DNA of 56,483 nucleotides. Source: Hyphomicrobiales bacterium (GTDB lineage: Bacteria; Pseudomonadota; Alphaproteobacteria; Rhizobiales; Phreatobacteraceae). The stretch is taken from NCBI GenBank assembly GCA_017304475.1, contig JAFKKV010000044.1, positions 1-56,483 on the forward strand, read 5' to 3'. The first letter of the stretch is position 1, and the number at the start of each line of letters is the position of its first letter. A program made the translations under genes and the position numbers. This document shows positions 31,772-40,306 of this stretch, piece by piece. The notes beneath the pieces were generated by a model, which had not been told where the DNA came from, made no database searches, and worked only from the letters and a program-made list of their open reading frames with translations.

Positions 31772-33697
31772 ATGGCAGGGCATGGAGCCTATCGTGGGGG
31801 TCGTTCGGCCCCGATGCCGCGTCTCGACCTCGACGCGCGCGTCAGCACGGCGAACCAGTTCCCGGGATCGGGCGTATCGGTCAAAGCCCCGCAAGGGGCG
31901 GTACGCGATGCCCCACGCGCGGCGTTCGCGCCGGCGCAGGACCCCTGTCCGCCGGTCAGCCGAGTCGGCGGCGTTGCCGGCTTCCGCCATTTCATGGCGC
32001 GCGCCCGGCAAGCCCCGGCGGTTCCGCGCAATGCCGACCTCACCCTGGTCGATGGCGAGTTGCCGCAGCAATCCGCCGAAAGCGAAAGCCGGCTGCGCAA
32101 GCGGATGGCCCATCTGGCGCGCCGGCTGGCGAGCGAGAAGGAGTGGCCGAGCGCCCTCGCGGGCAACCTGAAATCCTGGGAAAATCCAGCGATTCCGGCA
32201 GGTTACACCTACTTCCTGCAGCTCATCGGCCACGATCTCATCGAATCGGCGGTGCCGGTCGCGGAATCCGGCGACCCGTCGACCAGCGGCGGCAACCTGC
32301 GCCGCGCCCCCCTGGTGCTGGAAACGCTCTATGGCGGCGGGCCGATGCAGACCCCGCTCGCCTATCGCGCGGAGCCGGACCGGTCGCCGCGCCGCTATCT
32401 GAGACTCGGCCCGATGCTGATGCGCGGCGACGGCGTCGCGCCTTATCGCGATATCGCGCGTGCTCCCACCTTCCCGGATTTCGCGGGCGCACCGATGTTT
32501 CGGCCGAAAGATGCAGGCCAATGCCCGTTCGGCCGCACCGAGGCGCTGATCGCCGATCCGCGCAACGACGAGACCGCCAATCTCTCGCAGCTCCTCGTGG
32601 CCTTCTCGCTGTTTCACAACTGCATCGTCGCGCGGCTCGAGACGACCGACGGACGCGACCATGCAGCGACCGCCGACGAGGCCGATGTCGACCGTTTCCT
32701 CTGCGCGCGCACCATCGTCTCGCTGGTCTATCGCCATATCATTCGCAACGACGTCCTGCCGCGCATCCTCCACCCCGACGTCCTCAAGGCCTATCAGAAG
32801 CCGAGCCCGACCTTCCTCGACAAAGACATGGCGGCCGGCGATCTCCGTCCGACGCTCGAATTTGCCCATGCCGCGTTTCGCTTCGGCCACGGCATGGTGC
32901 GCGACCACTACGCGTTCAGCCATGCTCGCGCGGCCGAAAACCCGGAAGGCTTCGATCTCGCCCAGATCATTCGGCAGAGTTCCGCCGGCAATGCCCCGCA
33001 TTTGCCGGCGGACGACCGCTGGATCGCCAGCTGGAGCCGGTTCTTCGCCTTCGAAGGCCTCGGCCGCCCGGATTTCAGCCGGCGCATCGGCCCCTCCTCG
33101 GCAACCGGGCTCGCCGACGCGGTCGGCTTTCGAAAGCCCCATCCGGAAGGCGAAAACGGCCTCGACTATCGCGACCTGATCAGTGCCGGCCTGGTCCGCC
33201 TGTGGAGCCTCGATCCGCTGATTGCCGAACTGGGGCGCGCAGCCCCCGGCCTGATCGGGCGCTCGGACCTTCTGTCCAATGCCGGGCTCAGGCGCGACGC
33301 GCTGGAATCCTGGCTGCGGAGAGGCAATTCCGACCCGCGCAGCCCCGAGATCGGCAAGCTCGCCATGGATCCGCCCCTGCCCTTCTTCATCCGCTTCGAA
33401 GCCGCCTGGGCCGGCCGGGGCGGCGGCGGCGAAGGCCGCCATCTCGGCATTCTCGGCTCGATCATCGTGGCCGAGACCATCTACGGTGCCCTGGTTCATG
33501 CGCCGCTGAAAGCAGAGAATACCGCCAAGAGACTGTCCGAGATGATCAAGGACACGATCTGTGCGCAACTTGGCGGCAAGGCGCTCTCCGCCCTGCCGGA
33601 ACTGACCGGCGAGACGGATATCGACACCATGCCGAAACTCCTGGCAGCGATACCGAAGCTCTATGGCGGCCGCCTGCCGGGACCGGCTTTCCTTTAG
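31772..33697 (+). CDS. Animal-type haem peroxidase (peroxidase-cyclooxygenase superfamily)
   Basis: A 641-residue protein of the animal haem peroxidase superfamily, whose bacterial members are sparsely studied. Distal His154 lies in LQLIGHDLIES; the distal Arg-Glu segment is RNDETANLSQLLVAFSLFHN (Arg264, Glu267); the proximal haem ligand is His373 in AFRFGHGMVRDHY. AAGGAG lies before the ATG at 31772. I see no signal peptide, so it is either cytosolic or exported by another route. It would oxidise halides or phenols with hydrogen peroxide. A small unknown gene follows after 56 bp. Confidence 0.85.
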   Translation: MAGHGAYRGGRSAPMPRLDLDARVSTANQFPGSGVSVKAPQGAVRDAPRAAFAPAQDPCPPVSRVGGVAGFRHFMARARQAPAVPRNADLTLVDGELPQQSAESESRLRKRMAHLARRLASEKEWPSALAGNLKSWENPAIPAGYTYFLQLIGHDLIESAVPVAESGDPSTSGGNLRRAPLVLETLYGGGPMQTPLAYRAEPDRSPRRYLRLGPMLMRGDGVAPYRDIARAPTFPDFAGAPMFRPKDAGQCPFGRTEALIADPRNDETANLSQLLVAFSLFHNCIVARLETTDGRDHAATADEADVDRFLCARTIVSLVYRHIIRNDVLPRILHPDVLKAYQKPSPTFLDKDMAAGDLRPTLEFAHAAFRFGHGMVRDHYAFSHARAAENPEGFDLAQIIRQSSAGNAPHLPADDRWIASWSRFFAFEGLGRPDFSRRIGPSSATGLADAVGFRKPHPEGENGLDYRDLISAGLVRLWSLDPLIAELGRAAPGLIGRSDLLSNAGLRRDALESWLRRGNSDPRSPEIGKLAMDPPLPFFIRFEAAWAGRGGGGEGRHLGILGSIIVAETIYGALVHAPLKAENTAKRLSEMIKDTICAQLGGKALSALPELTGETDIDTMPKLLAAIPKLYGGRLPGPAFL

Positions 33698-33753
33698 GTC
33701 GCATGCGATGGCCAGGCGGCGGGGCCATGATCGCCGGCAAGGGGATGTCGATC

Positions 33754-34191
33754 ATGCCGATCAAACGCCTGAAGATCACCGATTACGAAGCTCTGGGCCT
33801 GCTGGTGAAGACCTGGGCCACCGGCGAACTCCGGCTCGACAAGCCGGGAAAATTCCTGCCGGTTCCGGCGACCATTCCGGAATTCACAACCATGCTCGTG
33901 CAAGCGGGGGCGACCACCCAGGCCGCCGTCGACGAATGGCTGGCGTCCTTCGAGGGCACGATGCGCAAGATCTCGTTCGTGCAATCGACGCCGGACGAAC
34001 TGGTCATTCGCCTGCCGATGCGGCAAATGCTGCTGGATACGGAAAAGCAGCTGGATACGCCGGGCTTCTATTATCCGTTCCCGCCATTCTATTCGGCCGA
34101 TTTTTTCGCCGGGGCGCCGGAGGTCATCACCGACCAGTGGCGCTCGCACGCCGAACGGATCGGCGACTACACCATCGCGCAATGCGGCTGA
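33754..34191 (+). CDS. Small protein of unknown function downstream of haem peroxidase
   Basis: A 145-residue soluble protein (MPIKRLKITDYEALGLLVKT, later QLDTPGFYYPFPPFYSADFF). I take the ATG at 33754 because AAGGGG stands nine bases before it; in-frame ATGs at 33745 and 33727 are alternatives. No signal peptide or cysteine cluster. It lies 56 bp after the peroxidase stop on the same strand and is probably co-transcribed, so it may be an accessory or substrate-related protein. Family not recognised. Confidence 0.7.
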   Translation: MPIKRLKITDYEALGLLVKTWATGELRLDKPGKFLPVPATIPEFTTMLVQAGATTQAAVDEWLASFEGTMRKISFVQSTPDELVIRLPMRQMLLDTEKQLDTPGFYYPFPPFYSADFFAGAPEVITDQWRSHAERIGDYTIAQCG

Positions 34192-34250
34192 AGGTCGGGG
34201 AGAGTGTCAGCAGGTGAGCATTGCTCCGTGGCGCGGGGGCACCTCCACCC

Positions 34251-36263
34251 TCAGCCGAGGGCAATGTGAACAGGGCGCCGCCCTTCGTGATGAACGAAGG
34301 GCGCGCCCGCCCCGTGCACGCCGTCGCGCAGGCGCTCCCAGTCGTCGCGCCGATGAATCGGGAAATTGTGCAGGAACCAGCGGATGATGGCCTCGTCGTC
34401 GGCCGCCTCGGCGCCGTGCCAGTTGTTTCGGATCAGCATCAGGAAGCGCTGCATCTCGGCCCTGGCCTCGTCATGGCGCCCGAGATGATGCAGCGTCGCG
34501 GCCCGCCATCCCGGCAGGTTGGAGATGATGTCCTGCGCGGCCTGGGCGGCGTCGAGACTGCCGGCATAGTCGCCGTGCAGGAAGCGGGTGCCGACCAGAT
34601 AGGCCCATTGGGTCCGCGACGGAATCTGGACGATATCCAGCATCTGCCGTTCCAGGAGCCTTGCCTGGTCCATGTCGCCGAGAAAGGCGAAGCCATGGGC
34701 GGCCGAGGTCAGCGTCCAGGGATCGCCGTCATTGAGCGCCACGGCCGATTGGAAGCTTGGATGGGCCGCGTCATACATGCCCGCCATGGCCTGCGACCAG
34801 GCGAGGCAGAGCTGCGCCCGCGAATCGATCGGATCGATCTGCGCGGCGCGCTGGGCGAAGGCGAGCGATTCAGCCTCCGTCTCGGCCGAACGCCAGCTGC
34901 CCGGCGCGGCGAGGTGGCGGCTGTTCTTCAACTGCGCCAAGCTGGAAAAAGCCGGCGAGAAGCCGTCGTCGCGCTCGGTGATATTGCGGAAGATCTGCTC
35001 GGCCTGGCCGAATTCGTCGGCCCGATAGCCGTTGAACAAGGCCTGGCCCTGCACCCAGCGGTCATGCAACACCACCGGCAGGTTCGGCCGGTGGGCGAGC
35101 CGGGTGATGCGCTCGGCCGAAATGTTGATCCTGAGCGCGGCCGCGATCCGGCGGGCGATCTCGCGCTGGACATCGAACCAATTGGCGGCCGAGAGGTCGA
35201 AGCGTTCGCTCCAGACATAGCTCGCATTGACGAAATCGCGCAAAGTCAGCACCAGATGGGTACCCGACTGGCTGCCATAGGCCGAGGATTCGACAATGTA
35301 ATAGCCGCTGTCGCTGCGCCCGCCGGGGTCGAGCGCCGGCTGGGCCACGCGCTGCATGTCGCCATGGTCGACGATCTGCCATTCGCGGAACCGCACCAGG
35401 CAGGCGAGCAATTCGTGGCGGAAGCACAACAGCCGGTCGGTCTGCAGCTCGGCAAGCTCGATCATGCGCACCTGGGGCACCGCGATCTGCGGCCGCTCGG
35501 CGCTGGCCGGCCGGCCCGTCGCCACGGCCGGTCCGGGCATGGCCACGAGGTCGTCGCCGCGCTTGATCGACACGACCAGGGCCTGAGTCTCCGGCGCGGG
35601 CTCGGTGTCGTAATCGGCCTCCAGGAGATCCCAGAGCGTCTTGTAGATCTTCAGCGCGCCGGCCGTGTCGCCGGCATCGGCCCGGGCACGGATCAGGTGA
35701 CGGCAGGCGACCTCGTGGGTCGGGTCGAGGTTCAGCAAGGCCTGGGCCGCGTCGCGCGCGACACGTGGCGGAACCGCGCCCTCCATCATGGCTTCGAGAT
35801 GACGGATCAGACGGTCGGTGCTGGTCTGCCGGTAGGCCAGGAGCCATATGCGAAAGCCCGGATCGAGCTCCTCATAGCCGGCCAGCACGGTCTCGCCCAC
35901 CCGCTGCTGGTCGAGCAGCGAGGTCGGAATGACACCCCCCTCGAGGCTGCGGAAGAGGTCGGTCGCATCGACCTTAACCTCGGCGCCCTGGATCTCGAGC
36001 CCGAGCCTCTCGGCGTTGAAACCGGTGAATCCGACGGCATCGAAGGCGTCGCGCAATTCCCGGATCGTCTGCCTGAGCGAGGCGCGTGCCTTATCCTCGC
36101 CGGTTTCGCTCCACAGCAGCCCGACGAGCCGCTCCCGCGACATGGGCTGGCCGTGGTGCAGCGCGAGATAGGCCATGCAGGCCTTGGCCTTGCGCCCACG
36201 GACATCGACCGGGCGATCGCCGTAAAGCAAGGAGCAACCGCCGAGCATGTTGATTGACAGCAT
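34251..36263 (-). CDS. BTAD/TPR-type transcriptional regulator (SARP-like architecture)
   Basis: A 670-residue protein from the ATG at 36263. Residues about 1-90 are an OmpR-like winged helix (LLYGDRPVDVRGRKAKACMA, SRERLVGLLWSETGEDKARA); 95-245 are a bacterial transcriptional activation domain of helical repeats (LDQQRVGETVLAGYEELDPG, GDTAGALKIYKTLWDLLEAD). A middle region (about 290-440) resembles the periplasmic-like FlgO/TolB-type segment seen in adenylate-cyclase-like regulators, and TPR-like repeats finish the protein. SARP-like activators often control secondary metabolism. The nearest candidate target is the YcaO operon just upstream on the same strand. Confidence 0.8.
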   Translation of the reverse strand: MLSINMLGGCSLLYGDRPVDVRGRKAKACMAYLALHHGQPMSRERLVGLLWSETGEDKARASLRQTIRELRDAFDAVGFTGFNAERLGLEIQGAEVKVDATDLFRSLEGGVIPTSLLDQQRVGETVLAGYEELDPGFRIWLLAYRQTSTDRLIRHLEAMMEGAVPPRVARDAAQALLNLDPTHEVACRHLIRARADAGDTAGALKIYKTLWDLLEADYDTEPAPETQALVVSIKRGDDLVAMPGPAVATGRPASAERPQIAVPQVRMIELAELQTDRLLCFRHELLACLVRFREWQIVDHGDMQRVAQPALDPGGRSDSGYYIVESSAYGSQSGTHLVLTLRDFVNASYVWSERFDLSAANWFDVQREIARRIAAALRINISAERITRLAHRPNLPVVLHDRWVQGQALFNGYRADEFGQAEQIFRNITERDDGFSPAFSSLAQLKNSRHLAAPGSWRSAETEAESLAFAQRAAQIDPIDSRAQLCLAWSQAMAGMYDAAHPSFQSAVALNDGDPWTLTSAAHGFAFLGDMDQARLLERQMLDIVQIPSRTQWAYLVGTRFLHGDYAGSLDAAQAAQDIISNLPGWRAATLHHLGRHDEARAEMQRFLMLIRNNWHGAEAADDEAIIRWFLHNFPIHRRDDWERLRDGVHGAGAPFVHHEGRRPVHIALG

Positions 36264-36587
36264 TGCTTCCGGGCCACCCGCCTGTCGTCGTTCGAACTGT
36301 TCCGCCGCACTGCCCGTCCGCCCGAACCCCATAAGCCAGCCTCGATTCACTGCCCGTTGACGCGCCGTCTCGTCTTGCCGTGACCTGCGCACAGTTCCGT
36401 GGCGTAGGATTTGCCGTGGCCGCGCGAAAAGCAATCCGAATCTGGCCAGCTGCGCCACCCCGACGTTGCGAGGCGGCCGCCCCTGCCGCCTCACTCAAAC
36501 GGGGGATCTCGCTGCAAAGCGGTAATTTGCTGGAATTATTCGGTTTTCCAGGGCCGGAATGAGGTCTGGATCAACAGCCTAAAAAGC
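36264..36587. other. Intergenic region between YcaO and BTAD-regulator genes
   Basis: 324 bp. A hairpin with 7-bp arms (GAGGCGG 36470-36476, CCGCCTC 36486-36492) lies about 100 bp beyond the YcaO stop. Bases 36520-36590 are AT-rich. No gene or repeat recognised; the regulator's promoter should lie here. Confidence 0.5.
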
Positions 36588-37868
36588 TCAAAGGAGCGAT
36601 GGGCCGGGCGGCACACCCGCTGCCTCGCAGCAGGCGCGCAGGCGTGGCGTGACGAGGCCGGAAGGCTCGGGTTGAAGCCCCGGCGCGACCACCCGAAAGG
36701 CCGCGATGTCCAGATCCTTGCGCGTCAGGTCGACCGCAAAGGCATCGATACCGCAGGCCGCGAGCCGCGCGGCAAGCGTTCGGACCGTCACCGCCACCGG
36801 CCGATCGGCCATTGGCCGAGCCTCGTCAGGAGAGGCCGCTGCCATGGCCCGCCGGACCGGGCCGAGCGCCATGGCCGGCGGACCCGCGCGCTTCGCCAGA
36901 TGCGCGCGGTCGAGCGGGTTCAGGCAGCCCTCGCCACCCTGCCCGCGCTTGGCCTCGGCGAGGTCCTGGGCGAGCTCCATCTGCAGCATTTCGAGCAGCG
37001 CCGCATGGACCGCCCGGTCAGGCGTCGGACGCGCCGCGAGGCCGCAGGCGAAACCTCGCCCATCCGGGCCGGTGGAAAGCGCCGCCACCACGGGCACGCC
37101 GAATTCGCCTGTTATGTCGATCAAGGTCACCTGGCGCGCCGGCGCGTTCCGCCGGGCGGCATCCAGCAGCCGCGTGACGGCCGGCATGGCCTGGTCTCCA
37201 GCGCCGATTGGGCGGGCCGGGCCGCCGCCGCGCCACCACAGCGCCATGGCATCGCGCTCGATCAGTTCCAGAAGGCCGTGCAGGATCGCCGCTTCGGCAG
37301 TCGGGCCGGCGCCACCACCGAGCCCCAGCGGGAAGGCCGGCTCGCCATAGGCGCAAGGCTCGGCCGGCCTGATGCAGAGGCCGAGCGGGATCCGGCACGG
37401 CGCGTCGTCGTGCAGCCGCCGTCCGACCATGGTCAGGCCGGTCCTGTCACCTTTGAGGACATCGCCGGTCGCGACGACGGCCTCCGTCCGGCATTCGGCC
37501 GCCTCGCTCCCGGTTTCGAATTGCGAGAGCAGTTCGGCTGCCTCGCCCAGGCATTTGATCAGCGCCTCGGCCGGCGAAAGCCCCATGCCGGACAGGCCGA
37601 TGCGCCGCCGAGGCCGCGCATGCCAGAGCGGTCCCGATGGCCCGCCCTCGGCGCCGAAAAAGCAGGCGCCGGGCGCCCCGGGCGGACGGATCCGGAAGAT
37701 CCGGTCGAGCCTGGCGGCAATGCCGAGGAGCCGGCCGGTGATCGCCGGATCCAGGTCGGCGCCGGCCAGTTCGCGCGCCACATCGTCGAGCAGGACCGGT
37801 TGGAGCACGTCGCGCAGCCCTCTTGCGAATGGCCGAAGCCGGAGCGCGGCACAGGCGTCATTCGGCAT
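36588..37868 (-). CDS. YcaO-domain protein (ATP-dependent peptide-backbone-activating family)
   Basis: A 426-residue protein with both YcaO ATP-binding blocks: SPAEALIKCLGEAAE (98-112) and TAEAAILHGLLELIERDA (190-207), and a proline-containing end (GVPPGPSLL). YcaO enzymes phosphorylate a peptide amide during azoline, thioamide or amidine formation in RiPPs, or act as methylthio-transferase helpers. No E1-like partner, TfuA or dehydrogenase is adjacent, so this is a stand-alone type. I choose the ATG at 37868; a TTG at 37895 is possible. It follows the secreted-protein and M15-like genes, probably as one operon. Confidence 0.8.
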   Translation of the reverse strand: MPNDACAALRLRPFARGLRDVLQPVLLDDVARELAGADLDPAITGRLLGIAARLDRIFRIRPPGAPGACFFGAEGGPSGPLWHARPRRRIGLSGMGLSPAEALIKCLGEAAELLSQFETGSEAAECRTEAVVATGDVLKGDRTGLTMVGRRLHDDAPCRIPLGLCIRPAEPCAYGEPAFPLGLGGGAGPTAEAAILHGLLELIERDAMALWWRGGGPARPIGAGDQAMPAVTRLLDAARRNAPARQVTLIDITGEFGVPVVAALSTGPDGRGFACGLAARPTPDRAVHAALLEMLQMELAQDLAEAKRGQGGEGCLNPLDRAHLAKRAGPPAMALGPVRRAMAAASPDEARPMADRPVAVTVRTLAARLAACGIDAFAVDLTRKDLDIAAFRVVAPGLQPEPSGLVTPRLRACCEAAGVPPGPSLL

Positions 37869-37916
37869 GATCGGAGAAGGACGGAACAGGCGCAAGGCCG
37901 GATGGGCGCCATCGCC

Positions 37917-38432
37917 TCAGTTGACGGCGGAGAGCAGCAGCCGCGCATTGGCCCTGGCCTGCTCCTCGTCCGGGGCGCAGGACGTCAAGGTGTAATTGAT
38001 GCGGTGGGTCATGACGATCAGGATCAGCGGCGTGCAGCGGCCGACCTTGTCCGACAGCTTTTCCAGGCCGACGATCTCCAGGGCCGAATGGCCGGCCAGG
38101 AACAGCTCGACCGGCTGCCTGGCGGGGTCGATGACCCGATGGGCGACATAGGCCTGGGCGGCGAAGAAGGCGTTGAACTGGGCATCCGCCATGGGCTGGT
38201 CGCTCGGATAGCGCCGCGAGCGGGAATTGTCCTGGATCAGGAGATCGAGCACGGCCGGGCCGCCGCAGCGGGGCTCGGCGCAAGCCAGGGCCGCCCCCTC
38301 CGCGGTCTCCCCTGTCAGGACCCAGCCGCGCGCCAGGAGCGCCTCGAACCTGGGCGCCTGCGCGGCCGCTCCGGTGCCGGACACCGTAGCCACTGCTGCC
38401 AGGAACAAGGCGATCGCAGAAAATCGACGCAT
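37917..38432 (-). CDS. Secreted protein of unknown function in YcaO operon
   Basis: A 171-residue protein with a clear signal peptide (MRRFSAIALFLAAVATV, cleavage near AAAQ at residue 25). The mature part has four cysteines (LACAEPRCGG, GRCTPL, TSCAPD), likely two disulfides, and ends LLLSAVN. GGGGGAG lies upstream of the ATG at 38432; two GTGs just before it are alternatives. It sits 67 bp after the M15-like gene and about 48 bp before the YcaO start. Family not recognised. Confidence 0.78.
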   Translation of the reverse strand: MRRFSAIALFLAAVATVSGTGAAAQAPRFEALLARGWVLTGETAEGAALACAEPRCGGPAVLDLLIQDNSRSRRYPSDQPMADAQFNAFFAAQAYVAHRVIDPARQPVELFLAGHSALEIVGLEKLSDKVGRCTPLILIVMTHRINYTLTSCAPDEEQARANARLLLSAVN

Positions 38433-38499
38433 CACCACTGACTCCCCCGATCCCAACCTGGCATGCCGTGGCTGCCGGACCGGACCGCATGCCTCTCCG

Positions 38500-39216
38500 T
38501 TACCAGTCGCCGATCTGGCCCGACGTATCGATATGCAAGAAGTCCGCATGGCCGCCGATGCTGCCGCGGAAGCGTGGATCGCTGGCGCGAACCGCCCTGG
38601 CGACGCGGCGCCAATCGGCGACCGTGCCCTTGGCGCAGCGGAAGTCGATGGCGTTGAACCAGCGATGCGGGCTGGCGCGTCCGCCACCGACCCGCGTGTT
38701 GTAGGGGCCGCAGCGATAGGTCGACAGGATCTCGCAACGTGCGGCGAGCCGATGGCTGATTTCATCGAGCATGCGCGCCGTATCGGCCATGTTGGGCCAG
38801 AGCGCGCGCGGCGGCAGGCAGCCGAGCCAGGCCTGGATGGTCGCCGACGTATCACCCGGATTGAGGCACAACAGGTCCTCGGCGGTGAAATAACGCAGGT
38901 CCAATCCAAGCGCGAAGGTTCGGAAGGCCTGGAGATCGAAGCCCGGCTTCGCCTCCGCGGCCAGGGTCCGGCGGCCGAACTGGCCATCGATCGGGATCTC
39001 GGCAAACTCGCCGGCATCCGTCGCATCGGGGATCACCGGGACCGGCTTGCCCGATCGCGCCTGCCTCACCCGCGTCTTGACGACGGGTCCATGCTCGACC
39101 TGTACCGTGATCAGCGGCACGACATTGGGCGAACCTTGGCCCGCGGCGCGCAGGGGCATGGCGTCGCTGAACGGCCGCGGGTTCGGGCGAAAGGAAAGAA
39201 ATACGACATTCGTCAT
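38500..39216 (-). CDS. Peptidase M15-like (D,D-carboxypeptidase fold) protein
   Basis: A 238-residue protein. The C-terminal domain, about 165-238, has the M15-type zinc site pattern: STYRCGPYNTRVGG, SPHRWFNAIDFRC (His and Asp ligands) and HADFLHIDTSG (third His). The N-terminal half contains a stretch like a peptidoglycan-binding repeat (IDGQFGRRTLAAEAKPGFDL). No signal peptide is seen. GAGGAGG precedes the ATG at 39216; an upstream in-frame start to 39273 is less likely. M15 enzymes cut cell-wall D-Ala bonds, but some process peptides, which matters next to a YcaO gene. Confidence 0.75.
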   Translation of the reverse strand: MTNVVFLSFRPNPRPFSDAMPLRAAGQGSPNVVPLITVQVEHGPVVKTRVRQARSGKPVPVIPDATDAGEFAEIPIDGQFGRRTLAAEAKPGFDLQAFRTFALGLDLRYFTAEDLLCLNPGDTSATIQAWLGCLPPRALWPNMADTARMLDEISHRLAARCEILSTYRCGPYNTRVGGGRASPHRWFNAIDFRCAKGTVADWRRVARAVRASDPRFRGSIGGHADFLHIDTSGQIGDW

Positions 39217-39235
39217 TTCCGCCTCCTCGTTCAGG

Positions 39236-39460
39236 TCACACCAGCACGACACGTGCCGCGCCTTGCACTGCAAAAACGCCCCCGACTGTCCCGCTCTTGG
39301 TCACCACCCGGCCGTCCCGGGGCGCCGACCGCCCCGTCCGGAGACAAAACCGCCGGGCAGGCGCCGCGCGACGACGATCATGGCCCAGCCGGGTCGGTGC
39401 GCCGCCCTCCACCAGGGAAACGGTCGCGACCACCGGGCCGATGACGCCGAGCCGTGACAT
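39236..39460 (-). CDS. Possible 74-residue peptide heading the YcaO operon
   Basis: An open frame with a good ribosome site (AAGGCAAGGACC before ATG) that ends 19 bp before the M15-like start, as an operon member would. It begins MSRLGVIGPVVATVSLVEGG and is then very Arg-rich, with one Cys. The first 25 codons show the strong third-position GC of local genes; the later part less so. It could be a small regulatory or precursor peptide, or a leaderless open frame with no product. Confidence 0.4.
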   Translation of the reverse strand: MSRLGVIGPVVATVSLVEGGAPTRLGHDRRRAAPARRFCLRTGRSAPRDGRVVTKSGTVGGVFAVQGAARVVLV

Positions 39461-39928
39461 GGTCCTTGCCTTTCAAACGCCGAGATCGACAGACCGGAAC
39501 GAAGCAGCGCCGAAGCCTTGGGCCCGTTAAGCGCCATCCCATGAGCAATATGGCCTGAGCCTCGTCAGGATAGCGTGAAATCAGCGTGAAATGCCCCGCA
39601 TCCGCGATGGGCACGGGCGTATTGCGTCGGCGTGAGCACCGACAGGGTCACACTCCTGGCGTGTATTTGCCAGATGCAAGGACCAACAGTGCTGGCGATA
39701 TCAGCGCATTTCGGCCGCGCAATACATCAATCCGATGTCTAACCCGGCGCTGCGATCAATCAGCGGATGCAAATTGTGCCATGATATCTGGTGTCGAAGT
39801 GTTCTCTCAGAGGCCGTTCAAGAGCTCCATTGGGGGCGTTTGCCGCCGTCTGTCATCTCCGGGCAGCGCTCGGCGATGAGCGGATCATGCGCCCGGTCAC
39901 TCCCGTGCGTTCCCCTCGACGGCAATTC

Positions 39929-40062
39929 TCGTCTTGGCCGGGCTTGTCCCGGCCACCCGCGAATTCGGCCTAGCGGATCATGGTGATCAGACCAATCCGG
40001 GTACTCTGCGAGGGTCCGCCGGCATAAGTCGTGGATGCCCGGGCCAAGCCCGGGCAAGACGA
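39929..40062. repeat. 134-bp MITE-like palindromic element, copy 1
   Basis: Ends in 18-bp inverted repeats with one mismatch: TCGTCTTGGCCGGGCTTG at 39929-39946 and the complement of TCGTCTTGCCCGGGCTTG at 40045-40062. The left end also forms a short hairpin, GGCCGGG-CTTGT-CCCGGCC. This matches the common intergenic palindromic repeats of rhizobia-like genomes. No open frame of interest inside. Confidence 0.85.
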
Positions 40063-40137
40063 TGCGTCGACATCAAAGACTTCCCGAAATGGGCTCGTGT
40101 CCACTCGATCCATACGCGCCTCACCCCAAGGACATTC

Positions 40138-40271
40138 TCGTCCTGGCCGGGCTTGTCCTGGCCACCCACGAATTCAACCCAGTTGGTCATGGCGATCGGA
40201 CCCATCTGGGTTCTCCGCGAGGATGCTCCGGCACAAGTCTTGGCTATCAGGGCCAAGCCCGGCCGAAGCGA
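40138..40271. repeat. 134-bp MITE-like palindromic element, copy 2
   Basis: Starts TCGTCCTGGCCGGGCTTG and ends with CAAGCCCGGCCGAAGCGA, a more diverged inverted end. It is the same length and orientation as the copy at 39929 and shares CGAATTC and GGTCATGG-like interior blocks. The 75-bp gap between copies differs, so this is two insertions or an old duplication. Confidence 0.8.
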
Positions 40272-40306
40272 CAAAGCCCCGCGACAACTACATCTCACGC
40301 GGCATC

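Larger units (their letters stand above)
39461..40306. other. Long gene-poor region with two repeat elements
   Basis: 846 bp without a convincing gene. Bases 39461-39928 have lower GC than the genes around and no recognisable product in any frame. From 39929 two copies of a 134-bp inverted-repeat element occur in the same orientation (listed separately). The region separates the YcaO operon from the 3' end of the ferredoxin oxidoreductase gene. Confidence 0.6.

Noticed and set aside
39586..39986. Small open frames in the gene-poor region before the repeats
   Set aside because: No ribosome sites of quality, Arg/Ser-rich products and no relation to local codon bias; two of them run into the repeat element.
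39929..40271. CRISPR-like spacing of the two repeated elements
   Set aside because: Only two 134-bp units with inverted ends, no short uniform direct repeats, and no cas genes. They fit intergenic palindromic repeats.
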